This document shows, piece by piece, positions 46,421 to 57,728 of a stretch of 64,000 nucleotides of DNA; positions within the stretch are counted from its first letter, which is position 1; each line of letters begins with the position of its first letter. Both the position numbers and the translations under genes were made by a program. The DNA lies in the NCBI GenBank assembly GCA_016081115.2, contig CM071933.1, positions 64,618,660 through 64,682,659 on the forward strand, given 5' to 3'. The notes beneath the pieces were generated by a model. The model had not been told where the DNA came from and did no database searches. It was given only the letters and a program-made list of their open reading frames with translations. The DNA comes from Rehmannia glutinosa (lineage: Eukaryota; Streptophyta; Magnoliopsida; Lamiales; Orobanchaceae).

Positions 46421-47059
46421 TAGCCAGAAAAAATCATCCCCATTTTCGAATACACTAACCCAAAACACAACTCAAAACTTCATATATTTTGAATTTTCGA
46501 ACAACTAAACCCTAATCATTCACATTATCAAGTATTTTATACATTCAACTAAACCCTAATCCATGAAAGGCGACATATATTTCGAAATTTCGAACATGAG
46601 GTGCACGATATGAGAAATATATAAACCTTACATGTTTGGGAGCGGAGGAGGAGGGTGCGGAGGCGGCAACGACATCAGTGGAGACGGCGACGGCAGCAGC
46701 GGAGGCAGACGAAGGCTCGTGTGAATCCATGGAGGTTTTGGTTTTTTACTTTTGCACGATATTAGGCACGATTTAGGTTTTTTTCTTTTTTTACTTTTGC
46801 TTTTGCCTTTTGCTTTTTGTATTATTTTGTATTGGAGAGTGTGTGTATAATGGCATGCGGTTTCTATACGGTTTTAATGGGTATAATGATGACTTCAATT
46901 TCAAAATTCAAAAAACACCAACTTAAAGGAGGGACAATTTCGCCAATTTGGATAGAAAGGAGTTTTGTTATTTTGGTGGGTAGAAAAGAGTACCCACTAT
47001 CCATAGTGGGTACTTAAAAAATTTCCCTAAATAATATGATCTCATTGTCTTTTTTGGAG

Positions 47060-47067
47060 AGAAATTC

Positions 47068-47101
<34 letters not shown>
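47060..47101. repeat. (CT)n microsatellite
   Basis: TCTCTCTCTC run just outside the right end of the Mutator-like element. Confidence 0.93.
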
Positions 47102-47109
<8 letters not shown>

Positions 47110-47324
47110 ATATATAGTTAGAGATGTGAAATCTTTATATCTTTAGTACTTAAATCAAATCGAACTTGGTCCTATCAATCTAATATGTTTTTCTTTACAT
47201 ATGTAAAAAAAATAAACTAAGAATAAACTAAACAATCGATTAAAAACGAATTTAATTGAACCCAAAATCAATTAACCACACATTTAACCAGACACTAAAA
47301 AAATATTATTGGCAATTAAAACTA

Positions 47325-47510
47325 AGGAGGATGCCCCCAACATGAAATTTGAGGGACTTTTAATCAATGGAATTTCATAGATTTTTAGGGAATTCTATGG
47401 ATTCCATTATGGATTTCATCAGATCTAATGGAATTTTATTTCATGGAGTTATGTAGATTTTAATATATTTTAGTGGAATTTATTAGATTATATAAAAATA
47501 TAATTAATGA
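47325..47510. repeat. Left half of a MITE-like repeat (partner end at 53,905-54,180)
   Basis: GGATGCCCCCAACATGAAATTT, followed by many GGAATTTCAT/ATGGATTCCAT phrases. The inverse of 54,145-54,176 gives GGGTGTCCCCAATCATAAAATTT. The L1 and another MITE lie between the two ends. Confidence 0.5.
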
Positions 47511-47624
47511 TATTTTATGAATTTAGTAGGACAACTTCATGATCATAAAAAAATAAAAAGAGACATAAATATTAAAATAAGTCAATAACAAAAAAATAAT
47601 TTTATAAACTTTACAGTGATATAA

Positions 47625-47923
47625 GGTACAATTACAAAAACACCCTAAGGTTTGGGCTAATTACCAAAAAAGATATATATATATATATATATATATATTA
47701 CAAAATTACAATAAAAAAACCCTTAAGATTGATTCTGGTTTAAATTTTAGGGTGTAACTGTAAATATTTTATAGATATCAGGGGGATTTTTGCAAAAATT
47801 TTTGCTTATGAAGGAAAATATTTAATACGAAATCAACCCTCAATGGGTTTTCTGTAATTTTCAAAAATGTTTGGTCTTTTTATAATTAGCCCAAACATCA
47901 GATTTTTTTTTTAATTATCCCTA
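47625..47923. mobile_element. MITE with GTTTGGGCTAATTA inverted ends
   Basis: The left end has AGGTTTGGGCTAATTACCAAAAAAG and the inverted right end has TGTTTGGGCTAATTATAAAAAG. A (TA)n run and AAACCCTTAAGATT lie inside. About 300 bp, no coding capacity; the outer ends are AT-rich and boundaries approximate. Confidence 0.6.
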
Positions 47924-47999
47924 AATATTATTTGAAATTGTCAAACTATGAAATAATTCCCAAAATTAACTATTGTTAGAATAATTTTTTGAAAACACC

Positions 48000-50900
48000 A
48001 GAAATAAACTTTCATTAATAGAGCAGATCGAACTGCAAAGCATTACAAATAAAGAGAGGAGGAGTTAATCTCCACTCATTGATACCAGACATAGAACACG
48101 TTGCTCTAGCTAACGCGTGAGCAACTCCATTCGCTGATCTCCTAATAAACACACAAGACACTCTTGGAAGTAAATCAAGTAGCTTTCTACACTCACTAAT
48201 AACATCGAAAAAAATGAATTATCCACTAGTTTGCCCCTCAAAGCTTTGATCACGAGGAGAGAATCGGTTTCAAGACAAACATGGGAATCCGCCGGTTGCT
48301 CTTAATCCAACTTAAAGCCTCCTTAATCGCTATTGCTTGACCACATCGGTAACATCGGTCCAAATCTTTGATGAATGCTTTGATGCAATAAACTCACCAT
48401 CATCGCCTCCTCGATAATAATACCATACCCAACCGCTCGAATCATGAAATAGTGCGGCATCAACGTTACATTTCATCCAACCTGTTTGAGGCCTCGCCAA
48501 CTAACGACTCCATCACCATTCATCAAGAACTAATCAGATTGAGTCACTTGTGTTGTTTGAAACAACATCGAGCAAGCGATTCACAATTTGAGTTGGGGTT
48601 CGATTATTCTCGCCGCAAACTACCTCATTGCGATTTTTCCATAAATCCCAAAGAAGCATGACAATATGACATTTATTCTCCACAGTAACCAACATCCCAA
48701 ATTTTATTTAAGCAAGATAGGAAAGATCTGAGAACGTAAAATGTATATCCCATGAACAATAGTCCAACAACGCGTGAGAACACAAAAAAAGGGCATGTGC
48801 TGTTTGTTTCTACTTCCATGTTACGACCAGGACAAAGAGGAGACAATTGAACCTTCCTCGAAAGAAGTCTCTCTTTTGTTGGTAGTGCATTGTGACATGC
48901 TCTCCACACCAGATTTTTGCCTTTGAAGGAACTTTCAAACCCCAAAACCTTTCCAATCAAACAAGTGCTCATTATTAAATTCATTATCCATCTCTCTACA
49001 AAGCGGTGATATGCATTTGTGAGTAAAAGCCTTTTTTATTTCCCTTCCACAACCATAGATCAACATGGTGGATCACTCCTCAAAGGAATTTTCTTAATTA
49101 AATCCTCGATCACGATTATTAAATAAATCCTGAAGGACATCCAAATCCCATTCAATCAAACCTGGCTTCATGAGATTATGAACCGTGATACCTTCCAATG
49201 CTAAATGTGAAGACGAAACAAGCGGGACATCATCGCAAAGGGATCCGCAACACGAGGTAAGCTTACCATCACCTATCTTCTTGTTACAATTTGCAAACAC
49301 AAAATCTCGGGTGAAAGAATACTTCTCCGGATATAACTCGGATTAGCCCCCGTGAGCATTGATCAAGCCAACCCCGGGTAATACCTTGTTTTATACATGC
49401 GAGCCACCAAAGAATTTTTTTTCGAGTTAAGAGACGCCACACTTGTTTTCCCAATAACGCTAAATTAAATTCATGAAGACGTCGAAAACCCAAACCCCCT
49501 TTGCTCTTATGTGTACACAATTTATTCCAAGCAAGCCAATTAATACTCCTAGAAGAATCCCCACCTTTGCCCCACCAAAACGAATTCATCATCCTCTCTA
49601 ATTCAGTACATGATTCTTTAGGGAGTAAAAATAAGCTCATAGCATAAATAGGAACAGCTTGAGCAACAGTTTTGAGGAGAATTTCTTTACCCGCCCGAGA
49701 AAGAAGTTTCTTTTTCCACCCTTGAAGTCGAGACGAAACCTTCTCCTTGATGAATGCAAAAATCTCCTTTTTATTCCTCCCTATCAACGAAGGTAACCCA
49801 AGATAAGAGCCATGATTGTCAGTTTTTTCAACGTTCAAAAAATCACAGATTGCCTGAACATCATGAGCAGCAGTATTTTTACTAAAAGAGATGGATGATT
49901 TTTAAAAATTTATAGTCTGACCTGATGCCCTAGAATAGATATCAAGATATTCTTTAATCCTCGAGCTTTCAGACAAATTAGCTTTAAAGAAAAGAAAGTT
50001 ATCATCCGCAAAAAATAAATGTGTGACACTTGGGGCACCTCGAGAAATCTTACATCCATGTAACCAGCCCTTCCCTTCAAAATTTTGAATAATTGCCGAT
50101 AAACCTTCAGCACATAATATGAATAAATAGGGAGATAACGGATCCCCTTGTCGTAATCCCCTTTCCGACACAACAAAATCTGATTCGAACTCCCTGTGAG
50201 ATATCTTATATCTGACAGTCTTCACACACAACATTATTAAATCCACCCATCTTCGATTGAAACCCATTTTCAACAACATAGATTCAAGATATTTCCATTC
50301 AATCCGATCATACGCCTTGCTCATATCAATTTTAAGGGCTGCCACTCCATCATTTCCTTGTCTCTTTCTCTTAAGAAAATGGTTTATCTCAAAAGCAACC
50401 ATAATATTATCCGAAATTAACCTCTGTTGAACAAATGCACTTTGGGATTCAGAAATAATATTAGGTAAAATAATTTTTAATCGATTCGCCAACACCTTCG
50501 AAATCACCTTATACGCCACATTGCAAAGAGCTATAGGTCGAAGATCAGTTATAAATTCCGGATTATCCTTCTTCGGAATTATACCAAATTGGTATCATTA
50601 AAACCCGCCGGAAACGAACAATTGTTTAAAAATTGAAGACAAGAGCAAACTAAATCTGGCCCCGTAATTTCCCAAAATTTTTGGAAAAAAGTTGGATTCA
50701 TACCGTCCGGACCTGGAGATTTATCCGGAAACATTGCAAATAATGCTTCTTTGATTTCAAACTCAGTAAATGGTTCGAGCAGAGCCTCATTCTCCCGAGT
50801 ACTTACCTTTGGCGAAATACAGTCCATTATAGGCGCAAGATCACATGTGTTTGAAGAATAGATACCAGCAAAATAACTAACCATGTGAGAACCCAAGCCA

Positions 50901-52052
50901 TTTTCCCAAGTTAACCAAGAGCCTGAAGCATCCTTCAACCTCGTAATTGTATTGTGACGTTTACGAGAAGAAGCCACCGTGTGAAAATACCTTGTATTAG
51001 CATCCCCTCCTTTTAGCCAAAATAGTTTGGCTCTTTGTTTCCAATAATCTTCCCGTTGAGCTAAAAGCAAGTTATAATCCCGCTGAGCCTTTTTAAACTC
51101 CCCTATAGAAAATTCATCATGCCCACTACGGAACAATTTCATCCTCTGCCGAGCTTCTTGAATCCGCTTATTGAAAGAATTTCTCAACATATCACCCCAT
51201 TTGAAAAGTTCTTCCCCGCACGCCGCAATTTTTCCTTGAAGACTTCCATCCACACCCTTATTCCACCCATTCTCCACAATCTGACGACACTCCCCTTCCC
51301 TTAACCAAGCATTTTCAAACCGAAACCTTTTAACTTTCTTTATACGAAATTGTAATCCCAACTCCAAGAAAATGGGAGAGTGATCCGAGATAGACGCTTC
51401 GAGATTCCAAACTTTGCAATTTGGAAATAAATTACACCAACTCTGAGAAGCTAAACATCTATCCAATCTTTCTTCGACCCAATGAACCGTACCTCTGTCT
51501 CACTCCCAAGTAAAGGGATAACCCATCATTCCCAAATCTATTAAACCACAATCATCAAGGGATGCGCGAAAACCAGACAACAATTGTGGTGGATGCGCTA
51601 CTGCACCTCTTTTTTCAGAATCAACAACAATGTCGTTGAAGTTCCCCTATACAACACCATGGAAGAGTAGATTGAGAAGATAAATGGCGCAAAAAATTCC
51701 AAGATAGGTTTCTTCTACTACGTTCCGGATAGCCATAAAAACCAGTTAAGCGGTAAACAGGCGAGTTCTCCAAATGAACCAAGATATCAATATGATTCGA
51801 AGAAAAACTAATTAAATGGGCCATATCCTTTTTCCTCCACAACAACGCAATACCACCTCCATGCCCGACACTACTAACCGCAAATAGACCTTCATAGCCC
51901 AATCGAATCCGAAGAGGTTCCAATTTGTCTTTATGCAACATGGTTTCAATAAGGAAAATAAAAGACGGCTTTTTCAGTTGGACTAAGTCCAATAACACTT
52001 GAACTGTCCGTGGGTTGCCAATCCCACAGCAGTTCCAACTAATTGTACTCAT
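48000..52052 (-). pseudogene. L1 ORF2 (endonuclease, reverse transcriptase, zf-RVT, RNase H), frameshifted
   Basis: Start ATG at 52,052-52,050 overlaps the ORF1 stop. The endonuclease opens STISWNCCGIGNPRTV and has ETM and the SDHSPIFLEL end motif; a frame break at about 51,640 falls in its G-D-F-N motif and a TGA lies near 51,500. RT has KIDMSKAYDRIEW, GLRQGDPLSPYLF and FADDNFLFF (catalytic Asp pair kept), with a frame change at about 50,580 and another at about 49,900. zf-RVT appears as NLVWRACHNALPTKERLL near 48,910. RNase H remains as broken pieces (WMKCNVDAALF, GVAHALARA) down to about 48,090. Confidence 0.92.
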
Positions 52053-53250
52053 AATTCTCGATGGGCCTGGCAACCAGAGCCCACCACTTCCACGTTTTTT
52101 TGGTTCTGTACAGATGACCCAATTAAAATAGCCTCCTCATTGTGTGATTCCATTGTACCCTCATCCTCACGACAATTGCAGCTCAAAATAACTCCGTTGA
52201 GAGTCCCACAATCCTCATCATCAATTCGCCGACGTTTATTATCCAAAATAAATAACTCCTTTCCCTTTCCCTCTTTCGTGAGATTGGAAATATCACGTAA
52301 AGGAATAGATGGAATTAATTCCTTACCCAATGCAATTGTCGGACAATGTGTCTCAACCAACTGTGGTGAAATAGCCCCAGAGTTATTGTAACTACCCTCC
52401 GCACGCTCTTCAGTAAAATCACCACCGTCTCCTTCATGCGAATGATCAGAACTCTGCCCTGGAGTAGTGGAACGCAACCACTGACCCCCTACTTGATTCT
52501 GCCTCCTATGAGATGGAGCACGTAACCACGAACCATACGCACGATCCAAAGTGGCATTGGGGGTATTAAATAAACCAACACAAAATTTATCAGAGTGTCC
52601 AAGGAATCCACAATAAAAGCAAAAAGTTGGCAATCTTTCATACTTGAAATTTATCCAGAACCATCCCCCATCAGACTTCTTTAATTTCATTCTACGCTTA
52701 AGAGGCGTACGAACATCAAACGCAACTCTAATACGCATATAATTTTGCCGAACCCCCGAAAAACTATGTTGATCAGCATCCACATAAGTACCAATAATTT
52801 CCAATGCTCTTCCCAATCTTCTCAGTCATAAAGCCAAATGGAAGATCATACACTTGAGTCCACAACTCAACATGGAACAATTCAGCCTTTGATGGTTGTT
52901 CACCAATGAATAACCTTTTAATGATAAGCAAAAGATTGTCAAAAGTCCAGGGCCCATTCAAAAGAACACGAGAAAGATCCAATTCATGAAAAAATTGGAA
53001 CAAAAAGAGATTGGGGCCTAACTCTTTGATAAAAACTCCCTTCACCGGACGCCAAACTAAGCCATCATCGTGTTCTCATAGCCGTAAAATTTACTTGCCT
53101 ATCCGACAGGAAACGACCCACCAAGCACCAACGTAGATCATGAGTTTTTATCCCATCATCACCTTCGTCAAGGAGCAACCCTCCTTCCTCCTCTTCCGAT
53201 AATTGCATTCGACCACAAAGTTCATCAATTGAGTGATTACTATCCGACAT
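52049..53250 (-). pseudogene. L1 ORF1 protein (DUF4283 and zinc knuckle), frameshifted
   Basis: Start ATG at 53,250 (MSDSNHSIDELCGRMQ). LRWCLVGRFLSDRQVNFTAM leads into DUF4283. The frame shifts near 53,050 to VKGVFIKELGPNLFLFQFF and GPWTFDNLLLIIKRL, then again near 52,800 to RIRVAFDVRTPLKRRMK. The knuckle CFYCGFLGHSDKFC follows at about 52,625. The C-terminal half is basic/Ser-rich and ends at TGA 52,049-52,051. ORF1 would bind L1 RNA. Confidence 0.9.
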
Positions 53251-53796
53251 TATAGACTAACAAGAGAAAATATGGAATAATGATAAAACAAAACAGGATT
53301 TAGCATGAACAACAATCAAAATTCACAAATTAGCATGCTTGTTAATGAACAACAAGACCAATCAAACTTGTCAAGAGACAAGAAAAAACTGCTCTAGAGG
53401 AAAAACTGCTCCAGAGAAAAAAAACCGTCAATTACCAAGAACATTGTTAGAATAATTATTCAACCAACAACAATAACACTTATGATCAAAAAATTACTGA
53501 ATAATTTTAATTCAAATTTTTAACACCAAATTAATACGTCTATCATGATGAATTAATGAAGATATATCAACTAATGAATCCCAACAAAGTATTATTCTAA
53601 CAGTAATTTTTTCTAATCTTTTCCTACTAATTTGTCTATAAATGTTAGCAATCTAAACAACACGACAATCAACTATACAATGATTATTCACAAAATTGAG
53701 GTAGAAGTTACGTCAAAATGCTGAGATTAGAAGACAATATGTGAGAAGAGGTACATGAGAGAAAAATATGTTAGTTTTTCTTTTTAACATAGACAA

Positions 53797-53902
<106 letters not shown>

Positions 53903-53904
53903 GG

Positions 53905-54180
53905 AATTTGAATTCCGAGGGGGGGAGGTGGGAATTTGTCCTTAAACAATATATCTTCTAATTCTACCAAATTCCACCCAAATCTATTTATAAAAGAAAT
54001 CCATGGAATTCAATGAATGTTTGAGGATGCTAGATTTTTGTGGAATCCATTAAAATCCAAGTTGAGGACTTAATGGATTCCATAGAAATCCAAATTGAGG
54101 ACACTTAGAATGGACACTTAGAATGTAATAGAATTCTAAATATCATTAAATTTTATGATTGGGGACACCCCCGTAATTTG
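53905..54180. repeat. Right half of a MITE-like repeat (partner end at 47,325-47,510)
   Basis: GGAATCCATTAAAATCC and GGATTCCATAGAAATCC phrases lead to AAATTTTATGATTGGGGACACCCCC, the inverse of the left end. Confidence 0.5.
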
Positions 54181-54699
54181 ACAAAAAAATTATTTTTTTA
54201 ACCTCGACGAACCAATCCAGTCAACAGAAACAATGCTTTGATAGTCGTTAGACAACTTACTCTAGTGATTAATGTTGAATTTCAATGGTGCTACAGATTT
54301 TACATTTAATTTGCTACATCATAATCTCTAGCCCAAAGGGAGGCTCAACTGGAAATCACAATCTGACAATAGTCAACAGTGAGCCACCCATAAATGAAAT
54401 AAAACAATACAAAGACATAATACATGTTAGCCGTTAGGCTATCAAACTAAATGGTTTCTCAAAACCAGAATGGACTCAAAAAGAAATTATTTTCCAGAGT
54501 CTCAACTCTAATATGTATGATATTGATACGATAGTTGTACACTCTTCCAATGCAAAAACAAAGACACACTATGATCAAACTCGCCGGAGATATCATAAGG
54601 AACGCAGATCGTCGAGGCAAAATGACTCAATCATTCATAAGCCACCTAAGAAACTGTCATCGTGTCCAGGTACTTTACTACCTGGACAATGTTACTTTA
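54181..54699. other. Downstream flank of the PUR3 pseudogene
   Basis: No gene seen. It should include the 3' UTR of the minus-strand gene. Confidence 0.4.
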
Positions 54700-55660
54700 C
54701 TACCGATATTCGTTCGGGTATTCTTTGTTCGGATCAGTGGGACACCATCTTTTCGCAGTAATCCGCTCTTCACATAGCACTGTTGATACCTCCACATACA
54801 ATTTATGCTGATTGAAAAAAGTTGTGTGTGTCAACATAGAATCAGCATAAACAAACCCAAGCTAAATATTCAACCCAACAGAGAAGGTTTTTCTGATTAT
54901 CAAGCGAACCAGAGAGTTTTTTTTTTGTTTTTTTATGTTTCTTATTCCTTGGATGTGGCAGCCAAAAAAAACTTGTATGAGATAAAATTTTCAAGTATGA
55001 TTTGGAAGACCTCATGAAGAACCCTTGTGGCCAACTTCTCAGTTGTGTCATTTGCAAGCACATGCACGACGCTTTGAGCAAGGATACAGCCCGTGTCAAA
55101 CTGCTCATCGACATAGTGAACTGTAGGTCCAGAATACCTATATAAACACAAAAGGAATATAATAATAAGATTTATTGTAATCCTGTTATTAGGGATTGAA
55201 GGTACAAATTTATAAAAAAAGACACCATCGTGTTATATTGAGAGCTTTTGAGGAACAAAGTAACAAGGATAGAAGACGAACAAGCTGAACAAGCTAAATT
55301 GTACTAGCCATAGAAGCTCAATAATCGACACAGCGTCATATCATCAATCAAACTGAAGCACATAGAAAAAATCAAATCGTTAACTATTGACGTAAGAAAG
55401 GAGTAAATTACATCACACTTCGACACACAAGTTATTTTAATCACCAAATGCTCCAGTTCATTGTATGACTGCATAAATAATCAATAGCTTGGGAAATTAC
55501 AATTCCGAACATTAGTTGCATGGAACTTGAAAACGGAGAAAATGCTTTGGAATAAAATCTCGTATATATTCAAAGCAGACATTATGCACCCAGGGGTTTT
55601 GTTGATTCATAAGAATTAGTTGCATGCAAGTCAAATCTAACAATTACTAGTGAAAAGCTT

Positions 55661-56073
55661 AGGTGGCGATTGCTTATGAAAATTTCTCATTTTTGTTTCG
55701 CTAGAGAAATATTCTTACCTCGAAATGCGACTGCTTATGAACTTTTTTAGAAAATACATTATTCACTCACTTTCGTTTTTGTCTCACCAATTACATCTAC
55801 TCATTTTTTCAAAAATAAAAATAATAAACAATCAAGTCAACTATCATTATTATACATCCTCCCACGAATTTCATTGTTCACTCACTAACACATTTCTAGC
55901 TACCAATCATATCCAATGGTCTAAATTACTACCAGAAAAATGACGAAATATAGTTCATCGGCGTCATATAGCTAAAAAGGAATCACTATTTCAACACACT
56001 CTCAAAATTCATCCTTCTTTTAAAAAAAAATTCATCACTATTTTCTAGCAGAAAGGATATCCAATCGCACCTT
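55661..56073. mobile_element. hAT-like MITE in the PUR3 pseudogene intron
   Basis: The left end AGGTGGCGATTGCTTATGAAAATTTC and the inverted right end GGTGCGATTGGATATCC share AGGTG-CGATTG. AAGCTT-containing flanks occur on both sides, but because AAGCTT is itself palindromic the target duplication is not firm. No coding capacity. Confidence 0.65.
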
Positions 56074-56841
56074 TAAGCTTTGGCCAAAGATTCTACTGGG
56101 GTTAACTCATCTTCAAAGATGAGCAAAGTCTTGCCTAAATTTCAACCTGGACATCTGTGGCTAAGGATTTTATCGACCTGTGAATAAAATTCCTACCCCT
56201 TTACAGTAGGCTTGGTTGTTAATAATTCAAGAAACAATGGTGACAGATGGAGGGAAGAAGACATATGGAACCTAGACACTTGGATATTATTATGTAGTAC
56301 TTGGATAAGTTACGCTATGCCCTCTTTTCCACTGCCAAGAGATAGCACACATGAGCAGCAGAAAAAAGGAAACAAAATACACATTTCTGTATGGTAACAT
56401 ATCAAATTCTTGCTTACAAAATGCTTCCATCACCGGTAATTGGAGGCGAACCAAATTTGGAAGATTAAGGATTACCACTTAGCACAAAAGAACAATTGAA
56501 TCCGCATACCAAAGAACAAATCACATCTCACCAATGCAAATATTTTAAGCAGATTTGTTTAAACAGGAAATACGCCGTTCCAATGTAGCACTTCAAAGAA
56601 AGAGAAGGGGAAGGAAAAGAATCGTCTGAAAATGAATAGGAGGGGAAAATGGTACAAGTTTATTATACCTTGCTCCAGAAGCAATGACTGCTTTATGAAC
56701 CTTCATGCCATAATACCCTTGTCCACCAAACGCAGGAAGAAGGGACAGATGAATATTGAGTACCACCTTTGGATAAGCTTGGATCAATTCAACAGGAATA
56801 AGCTTGAGATAACCAGCCTAAAGAATGAAGTCAACCTTGTA

Positions 56842-57564
56842 CAGGGACGGACCCAAGGGGGGGCTGGTGGCGGCAACCGCCCCCCCTCGTCTTGCGATTG
56901 AACCCCTATAATATATTATTTAATAAATTAATATAGTATATAAAAATGTAAGCCAACATATTTTGCCCCCCCTCCCCCAAATTTTTATGTAATTTTGTTA
57001 TAAAAGCTTGTATGTTTTATTTTTATTTATATTAGATTTGATTTTGCTAGAGCCGGTCCAAGGTTTCAAGGGACCTAGAGCAATAAATAATATATATACA
57101 ATCGCGGAGATAAGAGGAGGCCAACTCGGGCTCTGGCACCCTCTTTTTTTTTAAAAAAAATTAGTTAATATTTATGTGTATTTTTTAGTTTTTTTTTATC
57201 TGGCCCATTCCAATTTTGTGTATCGGCCTACCCTTAATAATTCCTAGATACGCCATTATATAATGGCGTATCTAGGGATTATTACGGGGTGGGCTGATAC
57301 AAGAAATTGGGGTGGGCCAGAATAAAAAATACAAATAAATATTAACTAAAAAAAATTTGAAAAATTTTACCTAGTAATGTTTTTTAAAAAAAAAGGAGGG
57401 GGCCCGGGTTGGCCCCTATCTCCGCCATTGATTGTATATATACATATATAAAAAAAACTTCGGGGTCCTCGCCGGAGGGCTCTCAGTGTCGGCGGCACCA
57501 TCTGCGCGCGCCTCAAGACCGCCCGGATTTCGCCCCCAAGAACGAATTTCTGCGTCCGTCCCTG
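56842..57564. mobile_element. hAT-type non-autonomous element inserted in a PUR3 exon, 8-bp target duplication
   Basis: CAGGGACGGACCC and the inverted GTCCGTCCCTG are perfect 11-bp TIRs. ACCTTGTA lies on both sides (56,834-56,841 and 57,565-57,572), the 8-bp duplication of hAT elements. Removing the element and one repeat restores SYKVDFIL in the host gene. A long inverted repeat fills much of its right half. Confidence 0.92.
57090..57443. repeat. Long inverted repeat (foldback MITE) nested in the hAT element
   Basis: Arms of roughly 170 bp mirror each other around 57,259/57,260 (CGCCATTATATAATGGCG). Paired blocks include TCTGGCCCATTCCAA with TTGGGGTGGGCCAGA, and TACAATCGCGGAGATA with TATCTCCGCCATTGATTGTA. 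The transcript would fold into a long hairpin. Confidence 0.88.
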
Positions 57565-57728
57565 ACCTTGTAGGATCTGTGCAAAAGGTAGTATAAAAAT
57601 GAAATTAGTCAAGATAGACTGGCAGAAAAAAGAATGTTGTGGACATTCACAAAAAGTGTGAAGAAATGGATTTCAATTGTTAGAATAAAGTTGGTACCGA
57701 TAAGCCAAAACTCAAAAAAGAATATGAT

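Larger units (their letters stand above)
42400..46730 (-). pseudogene. DUF1985-like gene carried by the Mutator-like element, interrupted by a solo LTR
   Basis: A candidate first exon (46,730-46,632) is Ala/Ser-rich. The main exon starts after an acceptor at about 46,044 and reads QSIFGQFLDFGYDG, ECWFHVGEQSIRFSRCDF and AMVSGLRFLG, the DUF1985 pattern of a WFxVxxxxIRF strand followed by a GL motif. An in-frame TAG at 45,700-45,702 replaces one codon; the frame then continues to EAFPWGKYSFQILI. WAFEAILHLGNVWATR is at about 45,255-45,210. Further exons give an acidic DPSEEELQQIY segment, an Arg-Gly repeat tail split by the 43,053-44,831 insertion, and a coiled-coil region (RIEDRFSRLESRVDRVV, about 42,725-42,640). 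No Ulp1 peptidase domain was seen. Junction phases are not all consistent, so the gene is probably dead. Confidence 0.7.
40287..47027. mobile_element. Mutator-like element with MURA-type transposase, antisense DUF1985-like gene and palindromic subterminal arrays
   Basis: The left end (GGGATTTACCCACTCGGGATAG..TTTTCTACCCAC) and the inverted right end (GGGAAATTTTTT..GTACCCACTATGGATAG..TTTTCTACCCAC) share blocks in the same order, an imperfect long TIR. Inside are a plus-strand Mutator transposase remnant, a minus-strand DUF1985-like gene, a solo LTR and GGCACGATAT arrays near both ends. No matching 9-bp flanks were found, so exact borders are approximate. MULEs that carry captured host genes, including DUF1985/Ulp1-type (Kaonashi-like) ones, are known in plants. 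Confidence 0.75.
47987..53442 (-). mobile_element. Full-length L1-type LINE with 15-bp target duplication
   Basis: ATTGTTAGAATAATT occurs at 47,972-47,986 and 53,443-53,457 and brackets 5,456 bp. On the minus strand the unit has a short 5' UTR, ORF1 with DUF4283 and a zinc knuckle, ORF2 with endonuclease, RT, zf-RVT and RNase H, and a short A tail next to the left repeat. This is a complete plant L1. Frameshifts and stops make it inactive, but the intact target duplication shows the insertion has not been rearranged. Confidence 0.93.
54700..57576 (-). pseudogene. PUR3: Phosphoribosylglycinamide formyltransferase (GAR transformylase) pseudogene, 5' part missing
   Basis: This enzyme performs a folate-dependent formyl transfer in purine synthesis. 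Three exons remain. The first, 57,576-57,565 plus 56,833-56,669, is split by a hAT MITE and reads SYKVDFIL-stop-AGYLKLIPVELIQAYP, then NIHLSLLPAFGGQGYYGMKVHKAVIASGA. The second, 55,137-55,011, reads YSGPTVHYVDEQFDTGCILAQ to TRVLHE. The third, 54,807-54,700, reads HKLYVEV, LCEERIT and ends PNEYR. The catalytic Asn, His and Asp of the family are present, but NIHP has become NIHL, a TAG at 56,818-56,820 replaces a Leu codon, and a pair of compensating shifts scrambles the DGVPLIR segment of the last exon. GT-AG introns are kept, so it is a duplicated, not processed, copy. The N-terminal exons are not found up to 64,000. Confidence 0.9.

Noticed and set aside
55661..56073. Coding exon in the PUR3 intron
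   Set aside because: The open frame there belongs to a MITE with inverted ends.
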